Shown: one piece after another, positions 12,383-20,973 of the stretch | Numbering within the stretch: the stretch's first letter is position 1 | Layout of the letters: each line of letters begins with the position of its first letter | NCBI GenBank assembly: GCA_016716365.1 | Contig: JADJWM010000018.1 | Coordinates: forward strand, 744,001 to 808,000 | Source of the DNA: Chloracidobacterium sp. | Lineage (GTDB): Bacteria; Acidobacteriota; Blastocatellia; Pyrinomonadales; Pyrinomonadaceae | Direction: 5' to 3' | DNA length: 64,000 nucleotides | Notes under the pieces: generated by a model | The model's database searches: none | What the model saw: only the letters and a program-made list of their open reading frames with translations | What the model was told of the DNA's origin: nothing | Made by a program: the position numbers and the translations under genes

Positions 12383-12574
12383 AACTTTTACTTCTCGAAA
12401 AGGAGGTGGTTTTGAACGACTCAAGGAAAAAACACCGAAAGAATATCAGAAATCACTTTAAGCGGTCAATACTAACTCCTAGTCAATGATAAGAGTTATT
12501 GTCTTTTAGCCGGAGAACAACCCGGGTGTGGGAATAATTGTGGAAATCCAACAAGAAGAAAACAGACGGCATCC

Positions 12575-12952
12575 TCACTTGAGCCTTTGGCGGCCGGCAA
12601 AACCGGCCTCCATCTCATGCCACCATTCGATCTCGTCGCCCTCGCCGAGCTGCCAGCACAAAAGCACCACTTTTCCGTCCCTGATCGACGGAAAATCGAT
12701 CAGTCCCCTCGAATGATCTTTCAGCTGAACACCCAATTGATGGATCTCGGTCGTGGTCTTTCCGACCTCGTACAGGGCCTTAATATAATCGGTCCCGCCC
12801 GCCATGCCGCCGCCGGCCTCGGAAGCGGATGCCGCACACCTCGCCTGCTCGCGTAGACCGTCGATGACCTGGTATTGGCGTTGGATATAGAGCAGCTGGT
12901 CCCTGACCGCGGGCAGGACGGTGTTGGCCTCTGCCACCGTGAAGAGTTTCAT
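12575..12952 (-). CDS. DUF2203 family protein
   Basis: A 125-residue cytosolic protein of a conserved uncharacterised family. It has an early FTVAEANTVLPAVR helix and the family hallmark C-terminus: KDHSRGLIDFP, VLLCWQLGEGDEIEWWHE and GFAGRQ. Its start overlaps the stop of the upstream NYN gene by 4 nt (ATGA), so the two are translationally coupled. No biochemical role is known for the family. Confidence 0.88.
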   Translation of the reverse strand: MKLFTVAEANTVLPAVRDQLLYIQRQYQVIDGLREQARCAASASEAGGGMAGGTDYIKALYEVGKTTTEIHQLGVQLKDHSRGLIDFPSIRDGKVVLLCWQLGEGDEIEWWHEMEAGFAGRQRLK

Positions 12953-13656
12953 CTGTCGTTCTTGATCCGGGTCGGAGTTTCACGATCGTCCTCGGTCGCG
13001 GAATTCCGACTTGCCGCGGGCGGCCGAGAATGGTGCAGATTCTCGCGTCCATTGCCGCGAAGAGAGGCCGCGTCGTTCATTTCGTCCGGCGGGAGGAACG
13101 ACGGGACGTCGTAGTCGCCGGTCTGGGTCATATCCTTGCGGATCAGTTCCGCGATGTCGCCGAGGTCGATGAAGTAGTCGGCAACGTCGATCAGCCTGGG
13201 GGCCGTGTTCGACCGAAAGCCGGCGACCTCGACACGGCAGCCTTTGTAGGCGACCGCATTGATCGCATAGACGAAGTCTTCATCGCCCGAAACCAGCACC
13301 GCGGTATCGTAACGCCCGGCCAAGCTGAGCATATCGACCGCGATCTCGACATCCAGGTTCGCTTTCCGGGTACCGTCATAAAAGGTCTTCAGCTCCTTCT
13401 GGACCACGCGAAATCCGTTGCGCCTCATCCACAGAAGAAAGCCCTGCTGCCGTTCGGCCCCGATGTCGACGCCCGTGTAAAAGAAAGCACGCAGCAGCCG
13501 GCCGTCGCCAAGCAGGATCCGGAGCAATTTGTTGTAATCGATGTCGATCGCGTGGAAGCGAGCCGCATGGAACAGGTTGTTGCCGTCGATGAAAACGGCG
13601 ACCCTCCCGCGATGCCCGAATTTCCACGACGAGCTTGCACTTGTGTCGAACTGCAT
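12949..13656 (-). CDS. NYN-domain protein (LabA/DUF88 family, PIN-like)
   Basis: 235 residues. The NYN domain, a PIN-like nuclease fold, begins with VAVFIDGNNLFHAA (Asp about 24). It continues with YNKLLRILL, the acidic DVEIAVDMLSLAG and LVSGDEDFVYAI, which together supply the expected cluster of acidic metal ligands. The C-terminal 55 or so residues are polar and low in complexity. The family is predicted to act on RNA, but the target is unknown. It shares a 4-nt overlap with the DUF2203 gene downstream. Confidence 0.88.
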   Translation of the reverse strand: MQFDTSASSSWKFGHRGRVAVFIDGNNLFHAARFHAIDIDYNKLLRILLGDGRLLRAFFYTGVDIGAERQQGFLLWMRRNGFRVVQKELKTFYDGTRKANLDVEIAVDMLSLAGRYDTAVLVSGDEDFVYAINAVAYKGCRVEVAGFRSNTAPRLIDVADYFIDLGDIAELIRKDMTQTGDYDVPSFLPPDEMNDAASLRGNGRENLHHSRPPAASRNSATEDDRETPTRIKNDR

Positions 13657-13765
13657 TTGTCTGTCCTCGTACTTGAAGAGGGCAGCTTTCAGCGGAACGG
13701 TCTTATTGGGTGAGAGAATGAGATCGAATTTTCTAAATAGCCGGATCAGTCAATCTAATTTTAGA

Positions 13766-13920
13766 TCAAGGTAAAACGGGCAGTTTCTTTAATAAAGTGA
13801 TCGAACGTTCAACGAACTCATCAATCTCATTTGTATAACCGATTCTCAAAAAGCCCCAACTTCTAGTTTGCCCTTCCGAGGGAACTTGGTCAAGCAAATC
13901 GATGACGCGGCGTGCTAAAC
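13766..13920 (-). pseudogene. Possible remnant of a PLP-dependent aminotransferase C-terminus
   Basis: The minus strand has an open stretch ending ...WGFLRIGYTNEIDEFVERSITLLKKL before a stop at 13766. It resembles the C-terminal end of fold-type I aminotransferases (aromatic-LRIGY, then EIDEFVER, then a final helix). The frame runs further upstream only as antisense of the next gene, so no complete gene exists. AT content is higher than in the neighbours. This is a weak similarity judged by eye. Confidence 0.3.
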
Positions 13921-13942
13921 TTTGATTCGGGAGGCCGCGTTT

Positions 13943-14947
13943 ATGGACAGAAGCAATCCGAAAGACCTCGAGTATGTCGGCGGAATAAAGGTCCGGTCCG
14001 AAGAGGTCGGCTACTCGCCCGCCGAGCTTGTTAAATGCGCCCGCTGCGGCCGTGCGAACGCTCCCGACAAAGCAAACTGTATTTATTGCGGATCCGCCGC
14101 CGCGGATCGGCGGGCCGGCGCTTCTGAGCATCGCATTGAACTCCTACCGCTCGAGGCTTGGGAATCGGGGTTCAACGTCGTTCTCCGGACGTGTGCGGAC
14201 GGGGCGGATCTAAGAACGGCCGCGACTTTGCTCGGCCGAGAAACGGCTGCGATCGAAAGGGCTGCAAAGACCGACAGCCATATACCGGTCGCAAGGCTTG
14301 GCTCGAAGGGCGAGGCCGAGGCCCTGACCGGCCAACTTGAACGATGCGGCCTGGACGCGATCGTAGTAAGTGATGTCGAGCTTCGGCAGGCGGAGCCGAA
14401 CATCCGTCTGCGTGGGATCGAGTTCGACGTCGGCACGATCACGGCCACGGACTTCAACACTCTCGATCGAATTTCGGCCCCGGCCGCGGGCCTCATGCTC
14501 ATTGTTTGCGGGACCATTCACGAATCCCGTTCAGAATCGATCGAACAGGCTAAGAAGAAAGGCCACCGAAAATCCCTTTCGAATTCCGAGACCGGATCCG
14601 ATCTGCGTGTCATGGACGTGTATTTCGAGGGGTTGTCGCGCGGATGGCAGATCCGTTCGAACGGTTTTGACTTTTCCTGCCTTGGGGACGCAAAAGGGAT
14701 GCTCGCTGCCGAGAACCTCGATCGTTTGAAGCAGGTCCTTCTGGCTTCCGGTTCAAGAGCGCAGGTGCTGGACGATCACGATGACGTTCGGGGGTTGATC
14801 GCGGAGGTTTGGCCCGACGAGGTACGAAAGGACTTTGAAGGGATCAAGCACGCTGGGCTTTGGAAGGCCGGCTTCTCGAAAAAGGTGATCTCCAATAACT
14901 TCGAACAATTCAACCGCTATTCCCGCCTCCAACGGCTTCACAGATGA
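13943..14947 (+). CDS. Zinc-ribbon protein of unknown function
   Basis: 334 residues. GGGAGG at 13929-13934 sits 8 nt before ATG 13943, which fixes the start. Near residues 30-52 there is a four-cysteine ribbon (CARCGRANAPDKANCIYCG). The remainder is soluble, with no membrane helix and no motif I recognise. It contains an alternating hydrophobic segment (PAAGLMLIVCGTI) and a C-terminal charged helical part. Its stop overlaps the rlmB start by 4 nt (ATGA), so the two are co-translated and a link with rRNA or RNA metabolism is possible but unproven. Confidence 0.8.
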   Translation: MDRSNPKDLEYVGGIKVRSEEVGYSPAELVKCARCGRANAPDKANCIYCGSAAADRRAGASEHRIELLPLEAWESGFNVVLRTCADGADLRTAATLLGRETAAIERAAKTDSHIPVARLGSKGEAEALTGQLERCGLDAIVVSDVELRQAEPNIRLRGIEFDVGTITATDFNTLDRISAPAAGLMLIVCGTIHESRSESIEQAKKKGHRKSLSNSETGSDLRVMDVYFEGLSRGWQIRSNGFDFSCLGDAKGMLAAENLDRLKQVLLASGSRAQVLDDHDDVRGLIAEVWPDEVRKDFEGIKHAGLWKAGFSKKVISNNFEQFNRYSRLQRLHR

Positions 14948-15786
14948 GGAAGGGCCCCACTCGAAAAGACAAGGCAAAGATCAGCGGGCGGCCGTTCAGT
15001 AAAACGCCGGATGTGCGCGGCACGAGGACGGCTTCTCCCAGGGACGGCGAGCATCTTATCTACGGCACGCTCCCGGTCAGCGAGGCGATCAGGAACAGGC
15101 CCCGCAGCGTAAAACTACTATTTGTCGCAGAAGGTGGGGGCGAGAAGCGTCTGGAAAACACGATCGGCCTGGCCCGCGAGAAAGGCGTGCCGATCGAGGT
15201 CGTTCCCAAAGAAAAGCTTGCCCGCCTGCTCGAAAGCGACGTCAATCATCAGGGGATCGCTGCGGTCACGGCGCCCGTTGAGTTCGTCGATCTTGACGAT
15301 CTCATCGACGGCATCGACGGCAAGGCACTGTTCGTGATCCTTGACGGTGTCGAGGACCCGCGAAACCTGGGCGCCGTGATAAGAACTGCCGAGTGTGCCG
15401 GCGCCGATGGCGTGATCATACCCGAACGGCGGGCCGCCGGATTGACCGGGACGGTCTCGAAATCGGCAGCCGGTGCGACGGAGTTCATTAAAATTTCCCA
15501 GGTCGCAAACATCAACCGTACAATTGAAAAACTGAAAGAGAATTCGATCTGGGTCGTCGGAACGGCCGGCGAAGCGGAGATGTTTTATCAGGATTGGGAT
15601 TGGACGCAGCCGTCGGCGGTCATTCTCGGGGCCGAGGGAAGCGGGATGCATCGGCTGGTTCGTGAAAACTGTGATGTTTTGGTGAAAATCCCGATGTATG
15701 GAAAAATAGAATCTCTGAACGTTTCGGTCGCCGCAGGCGTAATTCTTTTCGAAGCACGACGGCAGCGGGGCCGGGGCGAGGAATAA
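14944..15786 (+). CDS. rlmB: 23S rRNA 2'-O-methyltransferase RlmB / TrmH family
   Basis: SpoU-type knotted methyltransferase that 2'-O-methylates guanosine in 23S rRNA. The 280 residues comprise a substrate-binding N-domain (LIYGTLPVSEAI, VNHQGIAAV) and a SPOUT domain with the three family motifs: LDGVEDPRNLGAVIRTAECAG, ILGAEGSGM and IPMYGKIESLNVSVAAGV. The N-terminal 35 residues are basic. Some SpoU members act on tRNA, so the exact target is not certain, but the spacing of the motifs fits RlmB. Confidence 0.92.
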   Translation: MRKGPTRKDKAKISGRPFSKTPDVRGTRTASPRDGEHLIYGTLPVSEAIRNRPRSVKLLFVAEGGGEKRLENTIGLAREKGVPIEVVPKEKLARLLESDVNHQGIAAVTAPVEFVDLDDLIDGIDGKALFVILDGVEDPRNLGAVIRTAECAGADGVIIPERRAAGLTGTVSKSAAGATEFIKISQVANINRTIEKLKENSIWVVGTAGEAEMFYQDWDWTQPSAVILGAEGSGMHRLVRENCDVLVKIPMYGKIESLNVSVAAGVILFEARRQRGRGEE

Positions 15787-15793
15787 GACGCTT

Positions 15794-16381
15794 ATGTTTT
15801 GTCCCAAATGCGGTACAAAAAATCCGGATGACGGCAAATTCTGCCGCAGCTGCGGCCTGGAGCTGGGAAATGTTTCCGCAGCGATGACCGGCGATCTTGC
15901 GCCGCTTCTTTCGGAACTCGGCATTGATTCGGGCGACAAATACGTCCAGAAGGAGGCCGTCCGGCGTAAAGATCCGGCCGAGGTCTATGGTGACGGCGTA
16001 AAAGAATTGATCACCGGCTTCGGATTTCTGGTGGTCTCGTTGGTGCTCTTTTTTACAGGTGTCGCGGGCGGGCGGGCCTGGTGGTGGGCAATGCTGTTCC
16101 CGGCCTTCTTCATTTCCGCCAAGGGCCTTTCCGATCTGCTCAAGTCGCGAAAAATGCAAGCGTTACGGTCGCAGTCCGCATTTACCACGCCCAGCCAGAA
16201 TTCGCTCGGCACGACCAGGCTGGATGGCCGGCTTGGCCCGGCACCTGCACGTTCGGAGATCTCACCTGGAGCTTCAACTTACAAGACCGGCGATCTGGTC
16301 CCGCCGAGTGTTACCGACAGCACGACCCGTCACCTCGAGCTGAACCCTGAAGGCGAGACGATGACGCTGCCGAAAAAGTGA
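15794..16381 (+). CDS. Zinc-ribbon membrane protein
   Basis: 195 residues. The first residues form a zinc ribbon (MFCPKCGTKN...FCRSCG). A soluble stretch follows, then two adjacent membrane helices at about residues 72-110 (FGFLVVSLVLFFTGV and WWWAMLFPAFFISA) and a Ser/Thr/Pro-rich cytoplasmic tail. It begins 7 nt after rlmB and ends in a TGATCA that also holds the stop of the convergent SDR gene. Function unknown. Confidence 0.8.
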   Translation: MFCPKCGTKNPDDGKFCRSCGLELGNVSAAMTGDLAPLLSELGIDSGDKYVQKEAVRRKDPAEVYGDGVKELITGFGFLVVSLVLFFTGVAGGRAWWWAMLFPAFFISAKGLSDLLKSRKMQALRSQSAFTTPSQNSLGTTRLDGRLGPAPARSEISPGASTYKTGDLVPPSVTDSTTRHLELNPEGETMTLPKK

Positions 16382-17218
16382 TCACTTCCTGCGAAGGCTC
16401 ATTTTGTGGCCCGCAAGCCTCTCGATCACCGATAGATAACGTTTTGGAAAGAGCCGGGAGATCGCGCTGATCTGTTTCGCGTCATTTCCGATCAGGATGC
16501 GCGGCTGTCTCCGTTCAATGCCGTCGAGGATCGCATCGGCGGCGGCCTCGGGCGTGGTCCGGGCGACGCGGTCAAAGAACTTGGCACCCTGATGTTTCCA
16601 TTCTTCGGGGGTGTTCTCGCCTAGTTTCGAATTCCGGGCGATATCGGTCAGGATGCCGCCGGGATGAACACAGGAAACATTGAGGTTCGTGTCCTTATAT
16701 TCGTGACGCAGGCTTTCGGTAAACCCGCGGACGGCGAATTTCGAGGCACAATAGGCCGTTTGTTCTTCGGGCGCTATGAAACCGAACACGCTTGAAACGT
16801 TGATTATGTGAGCTTCTTTCTGCTCAAGCAGAGTGGGCAGGAAAACCTTGCAGCCGTAAACGACTCCCCAAAAATTCACACCCATCAGCCATTCGATGTC
16901 GGCTATCGAAACATGCTCGAAGGTGCCGAATAAGCCAACGCCCGCATTGTTCACGAGGTGGGTGACGCGGCCGTGCCGGTCGATGACCTCTTCGGCAAAC
17001 CGCTGCATCTGGTTTTGATCGCTGACGTCGATGGCATGAGAGCTAACCGGAACACTCAGCCTTTCGATCCGGGCGACGGTATCGTTCAAACCCGCCTCGT
17101 TCCAGTCGGAGACGGCGATTCCACCGATATTCTTCTCGGCTACACGGATGGCCAGTGCCCGGCCGATGCCGGATGCGGCCCCGGTGATGACAAAAACGCT
17201 GTCCTTATCGATCGGCAT
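16382..17218 (-). CDS. SDR family NAD(P)-dependent oxidoreductase
   Basis: Classical short-chain dehydrogenase of 278 residues. The cofactor motif TGAASGIG is at 12-19, NNAG at 90-93, and the catalytic Ser near 142 with Tyr156-x-x-x-Lys160 (YCASK). An HPGG motif follows. The protein has the C-terminal extension typical of the larger SDRs that act on hydrophobic alcohols, often annotated as acetoin or retinol dehydrogenase-like. The substrate cannot be told from sequence. Confidence 0.9.
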   Translation of the reverse strand: MPIDKDSVFVITGAASGIGRALAIRVAEKNIGGIAVSDWNEAGLNDTVARIERLSVPVSSHAIDVSDQNQMQRFAEEVIDRHGRVTHLVNNAGVGLFGTFEHVSIADIEWLMGVNFWGVVYGCKVFLPTLLEQKEAHIINVSSVFGFIAPEEQTAYCASKFAVRGFTESLRHEYKDTNLNVSCVHPGGILTDIARNSKLGENTPEEWKHQGAKFFDRVARTTPEAAADAILDGIERRQPRILIGNDAKQISAISRLFPKRYLSVIERLAGHKMSLRRK

Positions 17219-17296
17219 ATTTCATGATCTCGTTTCCGTGGCCATTCGCTTATCGGTCGGCGGGCCGTCGGGCCCGGTTTGTGCGTAACCCTCTCG

Positions 17297-19438
17297 TCAA
17301 CGCCTTACCACAGCCCGCGCATTCCCGGCGTTCCCGCTGGCGTCGAATACCCTGAGCGTGACGATGTGTTCGCCGGCCGCCGCCGACGATATCTGAACAG
17401 AAAAACGCTCTTCCGCCGAATCGGCGATCCCATCGTCGGCAAAAACCGCTTGCCAAGGGCCGCCGTTAACGCTGTATTCTGCCCGCGTGATGTACCCGGA
17501 ACGGTCCGTCGCGGTGAACACGATCCGGGCCGACCCCCCGCTAATTTGAGGTTCTCCGGCGGTCACGGCGGGTTGGGAGTTATCTACATCGAAGGGTTCA
17601 GTCACCAATTCGCCCGACAATGCACGGCCCGACGGGTTGTCAAGCGAATCCCTGGCAACGATCCTTAGCACATACCGGCCGTCGGGGAGCGACTGGCCGT
17701 CGAGAGTGACAAAATTCTCTGAAACGTTCTCGCGAACGAGCTTGAAGGATTCCTCCCTTACCTCGCGGAAGTAAATATCGTAAACAAGTTTGTCACCGTT
17801 GCGGTCCTCGGCGGTCCATTGGAACGATCGCGCCGCCCGCTGATATACCCGTCGGGGAGCAACGGCGGCCGCAGGGATCCCGAATGTAACCGGGTCGAGG
17901 CCCGAGAGCTCGATGTTCGGATCTATCTGCACCGGCGGATTTGCCGCGAGGCCGACATTAACCGGAAGTATCTGGACAGAAAGCACTTCGGGCGAAATAT
18001 TCGCAGGCAGAAATGCCAGGTTCACATCACTGACCGATGCCGGGGTCGCCGAGCTTCGTAGGATCGCCCGCCACTGGAAATAACGCGCCCGCGGACTCCC
18101 TGAAGTCCCTTCGGAAGGCCCTCTGACCGTGGACCACTGACTCCACGTCGCTTCGGGCGTTTCGCTGTTCCCGCTGCGTGTCTGGATCTCGACCTGGCCG
18201 GTCGAACGCCACCAAATGCGGCCCCAAGCTGCGACCGATCTCGCATCAAGCACCGCGGATTCGTAGGTGCCTTCGGCCACGGTATCCGGGCCTATCTTAT
18301 AGAGAACGCCCTGGTTGCTGGATGTCGCGTAAAGATCGCTGCCCCTGCTAAAGATCGTCGAGATCTGGCTGGCGTCGGTCTGAAGGGCGAGGGCCTCCTG
18401 TCCCGTATTCGTTATGTTGTAGATCCGCCCCTTGTCCGACGTGCCAAGCAGCACGCCGTTTCCGGTCTGGTGTGCGTAGAGCGAAAAACCGGTGACCGTC
18501 GGGGACGACCATAAAATGTTATTTTCGCCATCGGCCGTTATCCGGTAGACCGCAGACCTTGCACCTGTCAGGTCATACTTGCTTTTGGCCGCAGGCGTCG
18601 GTGCCACCGGAATCGCCCGCGGGACCGAAACCGTCCGGGAGTCGGATGCGCCGGGTGTCGGGCTCGGCGACGGAGCCGCCGTCGACGCCGATTCGCCGAG
18701 TGCGAGGGCGTAGATCGAGCCATCGACTCCTGCGGCAAGCTCGTGGATCTCGCGAAGCGGCGAATCGAGGACCGCAAAGGCGGAACCGTCAGCAGCAAAC
18801 CGAAGGACCACGCCGCCCGGATCCGTCCCGGCATAAAGCACGCCGTTTCGGTCGATCGCGAGCGAGATAATGTGAGAATCTATCGAGTCGAATATCACAG
18901 AGCTCGAGGGGCTGGCATTGGCACCTCTGACGCGGTAGAGTTTGCCGCTCTCGCCGGTTCCCACGACGAGACTCCCGTCGTCCATCACCGCAAGCGCCCA
19001 GATGTACTTTTCTTTCGGGTCGAAATAGACGGAACTGCGGCCGGTCTGATCGATCCGGTAGACCTTTCCGTCAGGGGCCGTCGATGCGAATAACTCCCCG
19101 CCCGGTGCGACCGCAATGGCGGTAACATTCAATTCGGCAAGATCGGCGAACATCGACCCCGAACCGGCCGGGCTGACCTTGAAGATCTTCCCGTCACCGC
19201 CGGTCCCGAGGTAAACGTTCCCGGCGGCGTCGATCGCCGAAGACCAAACATAGGGTTGATCGGTCGAGTAAACTGTCGCGAGTTTCGGCGAAAGAGCCAG
19301 CGAGCCGTTCGGCCGGATAGATACATTGCGGGCGTCGCCTTTTAACACGTCGTCCCGCGAGTTTACCGACCAGATCTGGGGGTCGGCGAAGGCTGGAGAC
19401 GCAGCGAGGACGAGGAACAAGAAAAAAATTATCTTCAT
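17297..19438 (-). CDS. Secreted beta-propeller protein with C-terminal Ig/Fn3-like modules
   Basis: 713 residues with a clear Sec signal peptide (MKIIFFLFLVLAASPAFA). The N-terminal half (about 50-400) contains repeated blades of the form AIDxxGNVYLGTGGDGKIFKV, LFASTAPDGKVYRI and LYAGTDPGGVVLRF, i.e. a six- or seven-bladed propeller. It is interrupted by a Ser/Pro/Thr linker near 255-290. The C-terminal half has beta-sandwich segments (WTAEDRNGDKLVYDIYFR and AEYSVNGGPWQ) like fibronectin or Ig modules. Probably an extracytoplasmic scaffold or sensor; no enzyme motif was found. Confidence 0.82.
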   Translation of the reverse strand: MKIIFFLFLVLAASPAFADPQIWSVNSRDDVLKGDARNVSIRPNGSLALSPKLATVYSTDQPYVWSSAIDAAGNVYLGTGGDGKIFKVSPAGSGSMFADLAELNVTAIAVAPGGELFASTAPDGKVYRIDQTGRSSVYFDPKEKYIWALAVMDDGSLVVGTGESGKLYRVRGANASPSSSVIFDSIDSHIISLAIDRNGVLYAGTDPGGVVLRFAADGSAFAVLDSPLREIHELAAGVDGSIYALALGESASTAAPSPSPTPGASDSRTVSVPRAIPVAPTPAAKSKYDLTGARSAVYRITADGENNILWSSPTVTGFSLYAHQTGNGVLLGTSDKGRIYNITNTGQEALALQTDASQISTIFSRGSDLYATSSNQGVLYKIGPDTVAEGTYESAVLDARSVAAWGRIWWRSTGQVEIQTRSGNSETPEATWSQWSTVRGPSEGTSGSPRARYFQWRAILRSSATPASVSDVNLAFLPANISPEVLSVQILPVNVGLAANPPVQIDPNIELSGLDPVTFGIPAAAVAPRRVYQRAARSFQWTAEDRNGDKLVYDIYFREVREESFKLVRENVSENFVTLDGQSLPDGRYVLRIVARDSLDNPSGRALSGELVTEPFDVDNSQPAVTAGEPQISGGSARIVFTATDRSGYITRAEYSVNGGPWQAVFADDGIADSAEERFSVQISSAAAGEHIVTLRVFDASGNAGNARAVVRR

Positions 19439-19571
19439 TTGATGGAGAAAGGTACTCGAACAGGTCTAAATATATGCTATCGAAGAATAAAAAGACACTC
19501 GCTCCGCGGTCATTGTATCCGGCTGCAGTTGCAGTCATGGCCCGCAATCCCGGACCTTGCGGAAGGTGCCC

Positions 19572-20921
19572 TTAGGCGGAGGTGCGGTGCCGTCTTGGAC
19601 TGTCGCGATGAGCTGCCGAGCTTTCATCGGCCGGCGATTCCGCCTCTATAAAGGTCAGTGCGTTGCGTAGTTCTTCGGCGTCGCCGGTTATCAGGCGGGC
19701 ACTTCTTTCGCGGGTGAGATAGGCCCAGAACCAACCCATCAGTACAAACAGGCGATTCCGAAAGCCGATCAGAAACACGACATGCAGAAAGAGCCACATC
19801 AGCCAGGCGATGAAGCCGCGAAACTTCATTCCGAAAAGCTGGGCGATGGCCTTGCTCCGGCCGATGGTAGCCATCGATCCTTTATCGACATAGGTGAAAT
19901 TGGCCCGCGGCCGTCCTTTGATCTCCCTTAGGATATTCTTAGCGGTGGCGGTTCCCATCTGCATCGCGGCGGGGCTGACCCCGGGGACCGGTTCGCCGCT
20001 TTCCTGAAGCAGACTCGCCATGTCGCCGATCACAAAGATATTCGGGTACCCGGGGATCGAAAGGTCGGGTTCGACCTTGACCCGGCCGGCGCGGTCAGTT
20101 TCGACGCCGAGTTGTGCACCGAGCGGGGAAGCGGCGACGCCGGTTGCCCAAAGGACCACATCGCATTTGAACCAATCATCACCAACTTTCAGGCGGCCCG
20201 GCTCGATCTCCGTAACAAAGCTGTTCAGACGCACCTCGACGCCAAGTTCCTCAAGCTGCTGCTTGGCGCTGTCGGAGAGATCACTGGCAAAAGTTCCAAG
20301 CACGCGGTCTGAACCTTCGAACAGGACCACGCGGGCTTCGCTGGTATCGATCGCCTTGAAGTCGGAAGCAAGTGCCTGCCTTGCGATGCCGGCGATCGCC
20401 CCTGCAAGTTCGACGCCCGTCGGCCCCGCGCCGACGACGGCGAAAGTGAGCTGTTCTTTCACGCCGGACAAGGCCGCCTTTCGCTCCGCGATCTCGAAGG
20501 CCAGGAGGACACGTCGGCGGATCTCGACCGCGTCTTCGAGCGTTTTGAGCCCGGGTGCCCACGTCTCCCATTCATCGTGGCCGAAGTACGCGTGCCGTGC
20601 TCCGGCCGCGACGATCAAATAATCGAATGAAACTTCTGAGCCGTCGTCCAGTTTGACAATATTAGTCGCCTTGTCGAATTCGACCGCCTCGCCAAGGATC
20701 ACCTCGATATTCTTTGCGTAGTAGAGGATCCGCCGGATGGGCTTGGCGATCTCTCCGGGCGAAAGCACGGCCGTCGCGACCTGATACAAGAGAGGCTGAA
20801 ATACGTGATGATTCTTGCGGTCGATCAGGATAACATCGACGGGACGATTAGCCAGAGCCTTAGCCGCCCAAAGCCCGCCAAAGCCGCCGCCGATGATCAC
20901 AATCCTGAGCTTTGATCTCAT
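19572..20921 (-). CDS. ndh: Type II NADH dehydrogenase (NDH-2)
   Basis: Single-subunit, non-proton-pumping NADH:quinone oxidoreductase of about 449 residues bound to the inner face of the membrane. The FAD motif IIGGGFGGLWAAKAL is at 8-22, HVFQPLLYQVAT follows, and the NADH motif VVGAGPTGVELAGAI is central. The ATGVAASPLG and GDMASL motifs and a C-terminal hydrophobic anchor (WLMWLFLHVVFLIGF) complete the family pattern. ATG 20921 gives the canonical start; the frame is open upstream to 21158 only by overlap with the next gene. Confidence 0.93.
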   Translation of the reverse strand: MRSKLRIVIIGGGFGGLWAAKALANRPVDVILIDRKNHHVFQPLLYQVATAVLSPGEIAKPIRRILYYAKNIEVILGEAVEFDKATNIVKLDDGSEVSFDYLIVAAGARHAYFGHDEWETWAPGLKTLEDAVEIRRRVLLAFEIAERKAALSGVKEQLTFAVVGAGPTGVELAGAIAGIARQALASDFKAIDTSEARVVLFEGSDRVLGTFASDLSDSAKQQLEELGVEVRLNSFVTEIEPGRLKVGDDWFKCDVVLWATGVAASPLGAQLGVETDRAGRVKVEPDLSIPGYPNIFVIGDMASLLQESGEPVPGVSPAAMQMGTATAKNILREIKGRPRANFTYVDKGSMATIGRSKAIAQLFGMKFRGFIAWLMWLFLHVVFLIGFRNRLFVLMGWFWAYLTRERSARLITGDAEELRNALTFIEAESPADESSAAHRDSPRRHRTSA

Positions 20922-20973
20922 ACTGCTCACCAATAGCTTATACGAAAATTGAGGGACGGAAAGGACACATTCT

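Noticed and set aside
12395..12420. Perfect Shine-Dalgarno-like AAAAGGAGGTGG on the plus strand
   Set aside because: No gene follows it on the plus strand; it lies in the leader of a minus-strand gene. A distant resemblance to the palindromic element is too short to count.
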